A stretch of DNA of 26,037 bases from JBKPCD01 sp046727175 (GTDB taxonomy: Bacteria; Acidobacteriota; Vicinamibacteria; Vicinamibacterales; 2-12-FULL-66-21): assembly GCA_046727175.1 (NCBI GenBank), contig JBKPCD010000022.1, forward strand, positions 1 to 26,037, in the 5' to 3' direction. The position numbers were made by a program, and so were the translations under genes. Within the stretch, counting starts at the first letter, position 1, and each line of letters begins with the position of its first letter. Below, piece by piece: positions 13,459 through 20,459 of the stretch. Below the pieces are notes generated by a model. It saw only the letters and a list, made by a program, of their open reading frames with translations, ran no database searches and was not told where the DNA came from.

Positions 13459-14424
13459 ATGAACCGCCGAACCTTTCTCCAGACCGCCCTCGCCGCCGGC
13501 GTCCCTCTCTCACTGCCCGCGCGGCAGACCCCGCAGCAATCCGAGCCGCTGCGGCAGTTCGATGCGCACGAACCCCTGGTGATCGAGCGGCCCCGCAGCG
13601 GCAAGCCGCGGGAGGGCCAGGTGCTCGTGGCGATTCAGCCGCACGCCGACGACATTCCGCTCTTCGCCGCCGGCACCGTCTTCAAGCTGATGGACGAGGG
13701 CGCGAAGGGCTATCTGATTCGCGTGACCAACGACGACATGGCCGGGCCGGGGTCATACGCCGAAACCGTGTCGGCGAATGCGCGGGACATGGTGGGGGTC
13801 AGCAAGGTGCTCGGCGTCGAGCGCACGTTCGATCTCAATTACAACAACCACATGATGGACAACATCGCGCGGTCGGAACTGCGCGCGCGGTTCATCTTTC
13901 TCTTCCGCCTGCTCAAGGCCGACATCGTCGTGACCTACGATCCCTGGGGGGCGTACGAGGAGAATCCGGATCACTACGTCACCAGCGCCTGCGTCGAAGC
14001 GGCGGCCTGGATGGCCGGCGGCGCCAAGGACTACCCCGAGCACTTCGCCGCCGGCTTGTCGCCGCATTCGGTGAAGGAGAAGTACTACTTCGCCCGCTTC
14101 CAGCAACGTGTGAACCGCGTCGTGGACATTGGTCCCTGGGTCGAGCGCAAGATCGATCTGAATCTGGAGAACAAGGCACAGGGGCCGGCGGGGGAAAACG
14201 GTCAGCGGCTACGCGCGCGCCTCGAAGCGCAGGGCCAGCGTCTGCCAATGCTCGGAACGGACGACACGTCGGCGAACCGCAACTACATCCGCGAGTTCGT
14301 CCTGCGCCAAGATCGCATGAACGGCGCGCGCCATGGCGTCACCTACGCCGAGCAGTTCCATTACATCGGCCCTGTACAGAATCACGTGGAGGAATACATT
14401 CGAGAGAACGCGATCCCGCGGTGA
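13459..14424 (+). CDS. Tat-exported PIG-L/LmbE-family deacetylase
   Basis: This is a 321-aa protein with a twin-arginine signal at the start (MNRRTFLQTALAAGVPLSLP), so it is exported folded. The LmbE-like N-acetylglucosaminyl deacetylase domain begins with VLVAIQPHADDIPLFAAGT. The zinc motif is H62-A-D64-D65, and a third ligand is likely His172 in NPDHYVTSAC. The usual AHPDDE ends in Glu; here it is PHADDI, a variant seen in exported members of this family. The likely reaction is zinc-dependent de-N-acetylation of a sugar or glycoconjugate outside the cytoplasm. No good ribosome-binding site precedes the ATG. Length and domain are complete. Confidence 0.85.
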   Translation: MNRRTFLQTALAAGVPLSLPARQTPQQSEPLRQFDAHEPLVIERPRSGKPREGQVLVAIQPHADDIPLFAAGTVFKLMDEGAKGYLIRVTNDDMAGPGSYAETVSANARDMVGVSKVLGVERTFDLNYNNHMMDNIARSELRARFIFLFRLLKADIVVTYDPWGAYEENPDHYVTSACVEAAAWMAGGAKDYPEHFAAGLSPHSVKEKYYFARFQQRVNRVVDIGPWVERKIDLNLENKAQGPAGENGQRLRARLEAQGQRLPMLGTDDTSANRNYIREFVLRQDRMNGARHGVTYAEQFHYIGPVQNHVEEYIRENAIPR

Positions 14425-14599
14425 GTCGCGCGATGTTATGGGAACTGGTCGGTGTTGTGCTGATCGCGCTCGGAGTGTGGGCGGTCAGCTCGGATTGCTG
14501 CACCTGCGCGAACCGCCGATACGCTGTAGTTACTGAAAAGTCCGTACTTGTTGGCACTGTTGATGTTGCGGCTGAGCCCGGATACGCTTCTCTCCGATC

Positions 14600-14726
14600 A
14601 TGTCCGTCCTCGTCTCACTCCTGCTGACCGTGCGGGTTTGTGTGCGCTCACGGGCCGCCCCGCACCTTGAGGTGCTTGCGTTGCGGCATCAACTCCAGGT
14701 CCTGCAGCGGTCGCAGGCGCGGCGGT
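14600..14726 (+). pseudogene. Transposase, N-terminal relic
   Basis: MSVLVSLLLTVRVCVRSRAA followed by PHLEVLALRHQLQVLQRSQA is the hydrophobic/helical N-terminus of an rve-type transposase family commonly scattered in acidobacterial and proteobacterial genomes. The similarity stops after about 42 codons, where an epimerase-like relic begins in another frame. No core domain follows. Confidence 0.6.
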
Positions 14727-14869
14727 GCGTATCAGTCGGGCGTACTCGCGCACGCGTCGCTCGCTGGCCTGAAGCATTTCGTCATCGAGCAGGACAACGC
14801 GGCCGCCCGGGGCGACTCGCTACCGCCGCGCGCGTGTCGTATCAAAGCCTGGCGGGAATGCTCACGTAG
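14727..14869 (+). pseudogene. Sugar-phosphate isomerase/epimerase, C-terminal relic
   Basis: AGLKHFVIEQDNAAARGDSL reads in one frame and TAARVSYQSLAGMLT before TAG in the next. This resembles the last strand and helix of xylose-isomerase-like TIM-barrel proteins ('GLKHFfVEQDnA... s.rtSyenLa.ll'). The frameshift lies around 14815-14822. Only about 45 codons remain. Confidence 0.5.
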
Positions 14870-15048
14870 ACGCTGGATTCGAACGAAGCGACACTCGCAG
14901 TCGATCAAGTTTTCGCAACGAGCTGCCTGGTCAAGGTGAGCGCATCCATGCAACATGCCTGACCACCCGATCGACGCCAGCGAGACTGAACCGACGACAC
15001 TTCCCTCATCAATCTTCCCCGACCTAATATGGCGCCGGAGCGCATCTC

Positions 15049-17268
15049 ATGACGTATACCCGCCGAAGGTTCCTCGAAACCTCCGGAGCCCTTGCTGCGG
15101 CGGGCCTCGGCCGCTCGTTGGGTTCTCCGAGACAGTCGTCGGCGGGAAGCCGTCAGACGGGCGCGCCGGGCGTGGAGCTGAACGTCGGCGGCGTGGCGCT
15201 GCCGGATTATTCCCGCGATCTCGAGCGGTACCTGGTGCGCCTCGCGAGCGACGCGCGCGAACGGCGCAAGCGTGTCATCAACGCGATCTCCACGCGGCAG
15301 GAAGTTCTCGACCGGCAAAAGACGGTCGTCGCAGAGCTCTGGAAAATGCTGGGAGGGCCGCTCGATCGCGCTCCCCTCAATGCGCGCGTGACGGGGATCG
15401 TCGAGCGGCCAGGCTATCGCATCGAGAAACTGACATTCGAGAGCCGGCCGCGACTCTACGTGACGGCGAACCTCTATGTCCCGGCCGGAACGGGACGTCG
15501 CCCGGCGATTCTGGGGCCGCTTGGGCATTCAGTGAATGGCAAGGCGTGGCCGAGCTACCAGAAACTGTTCTCGAACCTCGCGCGCAAAGGCTATGTGGTC
15601 CTGGGGTACGACCCGTTTGGGCAAGGTGAACGCATTGAGTATCCGGGAGGCCGGCCCGGTCAGTCTGTGCTCGGCGGTGGAACGAGCGAGCATGAGTATG
15701 CCGGACGCCGCCTCATCCTGCTCGGCGCCAACTTCGGCCTGTTCCGCGCGTGGGACGGCATCCGTGGTATCGACTACCTGCTGACGCGCGCGCAAGTCGA
15801 TCCCGAGCGGATCGGCTGCTGCGGCCAATCCGGCGGAGGAACGTTGACGCAGTTCCTCGCAGCGCTCGACAGCCGCATCCGTGCGGCCGTCGTCTCCATG
15901 GGCAACACGGAGAACCTTGCGCAGGTGAATGTCGAGCCGCCCGGATCGGCGGACGATGCAGAACAGAACATCGTGCCCGCGCTGGCTCGCGGGCTCGACC
16001 GGGCGGATCTGCTCTACGCATTCGCGCCGAAGCCGCTGCTGATGGGGATCACGCTGCACGATGCCGGTCACACCTATTCACCTGAATACGTGTCGAGCTC
16101 GCACGATCTCTTCGACGAATATGCGCACACGTGGGGACTGCTCGGCGCCGGCGACCACGTGTCGTTTCAAGCCACCACCGTTTCGCACGGATACGTGTAC
16201 GAGATGCGCCGGGCGACGTACGCGTGGTTCAACCGCTGGTTCGAGATGAAGAATGCGGACGACGATGAGACGTCGCAGGCGGTGGAGTCGGACGCGACGC
16301 TGTTTGTCACGCCGACCGGTTTTGTGACGACGTCGTTTGGCGGCGAAACGGCGCTCTCGCTGACGCGGCAGATGGCGGATACGATCAACACGCCGTCGTC
16401 ACTCGGCGCTGACGTCGTGCGTTCACGGATTCGCAACGTGCTGGGCATCGACGAATCGGGCGGCGCGGCGTTGGCCGCCCGCGTCCTCGCCACAATCAGA
16501 AAGCCGGGATATCGGGCGGAACAGTTCGAGTTCACGAGCGATCGTGAGATTCGCACGCCGGGCTGGCTGCTCACGCCCGACAATGCGGGCCCGTCCACCC
16601 CCACGCTGCTTTATGTCGGCGAAAGAGCCGCCTGGAGCTCGGTCGCGGAGGACACGTTTGCTGAGCAGCTGTGCGCAAGAGGAGGATGCCGCGTTGCCGT
16701 CATCGACGTACGCGGTCGCGGCGACTGCGCGATCGCCTATCCGCTGCGCGGACGATTCTACTTTCCAGATCGTATTCCGGACGAGGCCTACCTGACGTGG
16801 TTCACGTTGATGCTGGGCCGGCCGCTCCTCGGCGGACAGATCTACGACACGCTGCGCGCGCTGGACTATCTTCGTTCGAGGCCGGACGCTGGCAGTGCTG
16901 TATCGCTCGTGGGCGACGGCCCTCATGGCGTGATCGCCCTTTACGCCGCAGCACTCGATGTCCGCGTCCGAGGCGTCGCATTACGCCAGACCGTCACGGA
17001 TTATCGTTCACTCGCAGTCGCCGAGCGCTACACGCAGCCGTTCGGCATCTACGCGTACGGCATTCTTCGGGAATTCGATCTACCGGATGTAGTGCGCGCG
17101 GCCGGGCCGCGGCCGGTGCTGCTGCTCAACCCAGTTACGCCGCGTGGCGAGCCGGCCGGAAACGTTGCGCTGAAGCTTTACGAGAGTGTTCCGAACGCCA
17201 CCGTTCGGACATTGGAGGCGAGCGACGATCCGGTGCGGGCGTTGGCCAATTGGGCGTCAGGCCGCTAA
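15049..17268 (+). CDS. Tat-exported tandem alpha/beta-hydrolase (acetyl xylan esterase-like)
   Basis: This is a 739-aa protein with a Tat signal, YTRRRFLETSGALAAAGLG. The first hydrolase domain (about 60-400) has the nucleophile elbow G-Q-S261-G-G and the strand YVVLGYDPFGQGER. Asp338 or a nearby acid, and His380 in VSHGYVYEMR, are triad candidates. The fold order matches the acetyl xylan esterase/cephalosporin-C deacetylase-like group, suggesting removal of acyl groups from polysaccharide in the periplasm. A second hydrolase-like half (about 480-739: VAVIDVRGRGD, TLRALDYLRSRP) has GDGPHG at 622-627 where GxSxG is expected, so its nucleophile is lost. It lies 179 bp after the epimerase relic, and the PIG-L gene is the nearest intact upstream gene. 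Confidence 0.82.
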   Translation: MTYTRRRFLETSGALAAAGLGRSLGSPRQSSAGSRQTGAPGVELNVGGVALPDYSRDLERYLVRLASDARERRKRVINAISTRQEVLDRQKTVVAELWKMLGGPLDRAPLNARVTGIVERPGYRIEKLTFESRPRLYVTANLYVPAGTGRRPAILGPLGHSVNGKAWPSYQKLFSNLARKGYVVLGYDPFGQGERIEYPGGRPGQSVLGGGTSEHEYAGRRLILLGANFGLFRAWDGIRGIDYLLTRAQVDPERIGCCGQSGGGTLTQFLAALDSRIRAAVVSMGNTENLAQVNVEPPGSADDAEQNIVPALARGLDRADLLYAFAPKPLLMGITLHDAGHTYSPEYVSSSHDLFDEYAHTWGLLGAGDHVSFQATTVSHGYVYEMRRATYAWFNRWFEMKNADDDETSQAVESDATLFVTPTGFVTTSFGGETALSLTRQMADTINTPSSLGADVVRSRIRNVLGIDESGGAALAARVLATIRKPGYRAEQFEFTSDREIRTPGWLLTPDNAGPSTPTLLYVGERAAWSSVAEDTFAEQLCARGGCRVAVIDVRGRGDCAIAYPLRGRFYFPDRIPDEAYLTWFTLMLGRPLLGGQIYDTLRALDYLRSRPDAGSAVSLVGDGPHGVIALYAAALDVRVRGVALRQTVTDYRSLAVAERYTQPFGIYAYGILREFDLPDVVRAAGPRPVLLLNPVTPRGEPAGNVALKLYESVPNATVRTLEASDDPVRALANWASGR

Positions 17269-17269
17269 G

Positions 17270-17410
17270 CCAGGCTACCAGTGCGTGATCAAGGCCTCCG
17301 AAGCGGGCGCTGCTGGCATCGTCGTGTCGCGCGAGGATGAAGAGCTGACGGTGCCCAACCTGAAGGCGGTCGGCCGCGGGGTGCGCAGGCTCACGGGAGG
17401 CGCCGCGTAA
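17270..17410 (+). pseudogene. C-terminal relic of an unidentified protein
   Basis: The frame reads YQCVIKASEAGAAGIVVSRE followed by DEELTVPNLKAVGRGVRRLT. The 'EAGAAGIVvSREyeEm..PNL.AvGra' style looks like the end of a real enzyme (glycoside hydrolase-type tail suspected), but I cannot name it. It begins right after the hydrolase stop in another frame and has no start of its own. Confidence 0.35.
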
Positions 17411-17427
17411 CGGCGCGTGGCGCGCCG
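17411..17427. terminator. Short GC hairpin after a stop codon
   Basis: CGGCGCG-TGG-CGCGCCG is a perfect 7-bp stem with a 3-base loop directly following the TAA at 17408-17410. No T-run follows, so an intrinsic terminator is only suggested. Confidence 0.35.
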
Positions 17428-17544
17428 GCAGCCCGGACGCCCCCGCCTGCTCGCGGAAATTCTGGCGCCTGGTCGTGCGGATGGCGACGCCACAGCCTGT
17501 TTTGTTGGAAACTCCATCGCCATGGGAAGCGCCTCCGGTGATGT

Positions 17545-17565
17545 GTTGTCACAGTCGCTGACAAC
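17545..17565. promoter_or_regulatory. Dyad upstream of the first kinase gene
   Basis: GTTGTCA-N7-TGACAAC is a perfect 7-bp inverted repeat about 128 bp upstream of the kinase ATG. Size and position fit a dimeric-regulator operator. No regulator gene is adjacent. Confidence 0.4.
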
Positions 17566-17692
17566 CGTTCCCCGAAGAGTCCCGAACCCGCGGTATCCTG
17601 TCTCCGGGCGAGGACCGAAGCCCAGTGTGGATGCGTGACGGCGGGGCTACAGCGAGTGTGGCCAGCGGGAGATGGCGCCCGGAGCGAAACCA

Positions 17693-20431
17693 ATGATCGG
17701 CCAAACGATTTCCCACTATCGCATTCTCGAGAAGCTCGGTGGCGGCGGGATGGGTGTCGTGTATAAGGCCGAGGACACCAGGCTCGGCCGGATGGTGGCG
17801 CTCAAGTTTCTGCCCGAAGGTCTCGCGAATGATCACCAAGCTCTGGAGAGATTCCGGCGCGAGGCGCGCGCCGCCTCTGCGCTGAACCATCCGAACATCT
17901 GCACGATCTACGAAGTCGACGAATTCGAAGGCCAGCCCTTCATTGCCATGGAGCTTTTGGAGGGGCAGACACTGAAGCGCCTGATTGATGTAGGGGAGGG
18001 CCTTGACGGCCTTCCCGCTCCTGGTTCTCAGCGGGCGCACGGTAACGGTACTCTCCTGCGAAGCGATTTATTGTTGGAGCTCGCGATTCAGATCACCGAT
18101 GCGCTCGACGCCGCACATTCAAAGCGGATCGTGCACCGAGACATCAAGCCCGCCAATATTTTCGTCACCGCGCGAAGCCAGGCGAAGATTCTGGATTTCG
18201 GATTGGCGAAGTTTGCTGTAGCACCGGCGGCGAGAACAGAGGCGCTTCTGACCAATCCCGGCGCGGCGATGGGCACCATCGCCTACATGTCGCCCCAGCA
18301 AGTGCGCGGAGAAGACTTGGACTGCCGGACCGATCTGTTCTCCTTTGGACTGGTGCTGTACGAGATGGCGACGGGACATCAAGCCTTTTCCGGCAACACT
18401 TCGGGCGTGATCTTTCACGCGATCCTCAGCCAGGCTCCGACTTCGGTACGCCGACTCAAGCCTGAACTCCCGCCGAAGCTCGAAGAAATCATCAACAAGG
18501 CACTCGAGAAAGACCCCGAGATGCGCTATCAGAGCGCCTCTGAGCTGCTAAACGATCTGAAGCATTTGAAGCGCGACACGGATTCATGGCCGTCGGCGGG
18601 GGCAGCGGCTGTCGGTGGACCAGTGGCAACCACGCCCGCGGCCGTACCGCACGAACAGGATCTCAGTTCCGATTCGCAGATGGTGGCCGCGCTCGTCAAG
18701 AGGCACAAGGCGGCGGTCGTTGTTGCGACGCTCGTTGCCGCCGTCATCGCCGCCGGTTTGGCGGCCTGGTTTCATTTCCATACGTCTCAACGAACGGGAA
18801 CGGCCCTCAAGATCGTTCCCTTCACCAGCCTTGTCGGCGAGGAATCCGGACCGGTGTTCTCGCCCGATGGCAACGCGATCGCGTTCGCGTGGGGAGGGGA
18901 AAAGGACGACAATCCAAGTATTTACGTTAAACTGATCGGCGCCGGGACACCGCTCCGGCTCACGACCAATTCCCATGCGGATTCGAGTCCAGCTTGGTCG
19001 CCCGACGGTCGCTTCATCGCCTTTTTCCGTCAATCCACAATCGGCGGCGCCTATTACCTGGTCCCATCTCTCGGAGGTGAGGAGCGCAGGCTGGCGGATG
19101 CCTACACGAACCAACTCGGTGCCGGTCGCTTTCTCGACTGGTCACCCGATGGGAAATTCCTGCTGGTGGCCGACCAAGTTTCGCCCAGGGATTCCCGCCC
19201 AAGTATCGTTTTGATCTCGATCGAGAGCGGTCAAAAAACAACGATGACATCGCCGTCTGGCCCCTATTTGGCCAGTCCTACGCTCTCCCCGGACGGCAAA
19301 AACCTGGCCTTTGTGCAAGGCCTCAGTTACTTGGCGCACGACATTCATGTGGCGCCCGTGGCCGGTGGGGAGCCCCGGCGTCTCACCCTTGATAATCGAA
19401 TTATCGGCGGCTTGACTTGGACCTCAGACGGCAGGGAAATCGTCTTCTCATCCAATCGCGGAGGTCTTTATAGCCTGTGGAGTGTCTCGGCCTCAGGTGG
19501 GGCGCCCGAGCCGTTAAGCGCGGTTGGAGAAGACGCTATCCAGCCTTCAATTTCTCGCCACGGAAACCGCCTCGCCTACTTACGGAGGCGGAGGAACATA
19601 AACATCTGGCGCATGGAAGGGCCAAACTGGACAGGTCCAAAGGATTCTCCGATCAAGTTAATTAGCTCCAGGCGGGATCAAATGGATCAGGATATCTCTT
19701 CCAACGGCCAAAAGATTGCCTTCCGGTCCAATCGCTCTGGCAGTTTCGAGATTTGGACTTGCGACAGTGACGGCTCGAATCCTATCCAGTTGACTTCATT
19801 CGGCGCTCCTAACTCAGGCACCCCACGCTGGTCTCCGGATGGTCAGCACATTGCCTTCGACTCGCGCAAGGAAGGTCACTCGGATATCTATGTGATCAAC
19901 GCGGAAGGAGGCCCGGCACGCCGCCTGACGACGGAACCTTTCGAGAACAACGTGCCGAACTGGTCGAGAGATGGGCGGTGGATCTACTTCGCCTCGAATC
20001 GCAGCGGAACCGGCCAGATCTGGAGAATGCCCGCCCAGGGCGGCCAGGCGGTGCAGGTCACGAAACAGGGAGGATTTGCGGCCCTCGAGTCGACCGACGG
20101 CAAGTTTCTGTACTATATCAAGGCTGCGACCGGTCCTATTTGGAGAATGCCGGTTGAGGGCGGTGAGGAAACTCCCGTCCTCGACCGGAAGATCGCATGG
20201 AGCCATTGGAGGGTCGGGGAAAAGGGCATCTACTTCCTCGACTGGGACGCAACTCCGCCGGAGATCGATTTCTTCGATTTCGTGACCCGCCATGTGAAAC
20301 AAATCGCCACCGTAGATAGAGCAAAGGGCATCTGGGGCGGGTTCGCCGTTTCTCCCGATGGCCGGTGGATGCTCTTCGCTCGCGTAGACCAGATTGATAG
20401 CGAGATCATGCTGGTGGAGAATTTCCGGTGA
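17693..20431 (+). CDS. Transmembrane Ser/Thr protein kinase with TolB/PD40 beta-propeller sensor
   Basis: This is a 912-aa protein. The kinase domain (8-295) has GGGGMG in the ATP loop, Lys38 (VALKF), HRDIKPAN with catalytic Asp150, DFG Asp168 and GTIAYMSPQQ, so it should be active. A single helix (about 340-360) separates it from an extracytoplasmic propeller of PD40 repeats (FSPDGNAIAFAW, WSPDGRFIAFF, LSPDGKNLAFV and so on) running to MLVENFR. An insertion of roughly 20 residues (about 100-125, Gly/Leu-rich) sits before the helix preceding HRD and is absent from the paralogue. ATG 17693 is preferred over 17672 because GGAG lies eight bases upstream. The ligand is unknown. Confidence 0.92.
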   Translation: MIGQTISHYRILEKLGGGGMGVVYKAEDTRLGRMVALKFLPEGLANDHQALERFRREARAASALNHPNICTIYEVDEFEGQPFIAMELLEGQTLKRLIDVGEGLDGLPAPGSQRAHGNGTLLRSDLLLELAIQITDALDAAHSKRIVHRDIKPANIFVTARSQAKILDFGLAKFAVAPAARTEALLTNPGAAMGTIAYMSPQQVRGEDLDCRTDLFSFGLVLYEMATGHQAFSGNTSGVIFHAILSQAPTSVRRLKPELPPKLEEIINKALEKDPEMRYQSASELLNDLKHLKRDTDSWPSAGAAAVGGPVATTPAAVPHEQDLSSDSQMVAALVKRHKAAVVVATLVAAVIAAGLAAWFHFHTSQRTGTALKIVPFTSLVGEESGPVFSPDGNAIAFAWGGEKDDNPSIYVKLIGAGTPLRLTTNSHADSSPAWSPDGRFIAFFRQSTIGGAYYLVPSLGGEERRLADAYTNQLGAGRFLDWSPDGKFLLVADQVSPRDSRPSIVLISIESGQKTTMTSPSGPYLASPTLSPDGKNLAFVQGLSYLAHDIHVAPVAGGEPRRLTLDNRIIGGLTWTSDGREIVFSSNRGGLYSLWSVSASGGAPEPLSAVGEDAIQPSISRHGNRLAYLRRRRNINIWRMEGPNWTGPKDSPIKLISSRRDQMDQDISSNGQKIAFRSNRSGSFEIWTCDSDGSNPIQLTSFGAPNSGTPRWSPDGQHIAFDSRKEGHSDIYVINAEGGPARRLTTEPFENNVPNWSRDGRWIYFASNRSGTGQIWRMPAQGGQAVQVTKQGGFAALESTDGKFLYYIKAATGPIWRMPVEGGEETPVLDRKIAWSHWRVGEKGIYFLDWDATPPEIDFFDFVTRHVKQIATVDRAKGIWGGFAVSPDGRWMLFARVDQIDSEIMLVENFR

Positions 20432-20459
20432 ATTCAACGGAAGTTTTCTACCAGCATGA
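20406..20459. repeat. 54-bp near-palindrome spanning two convergent stop codons
   Basis: The axis is TGAATTCA (20429-20436). The arms extend 27 bases each way and would pair in RNA with G-U wobbles and one mismatch beside the axis. They are the codons for MLVENFR and stop of the two opposing kinase genes. It could act as a bidirectional hairpin, though no T-run follows. Confidence 0.7.

Noticed and set aside
13398..14627. 409-codon plus-strand open frame overlapping the PIG-L gene
   Set aside because: Its translation is Arg/Gly-rich low complexity; the PIG-L frame carries the Tat signal and zinc motif.
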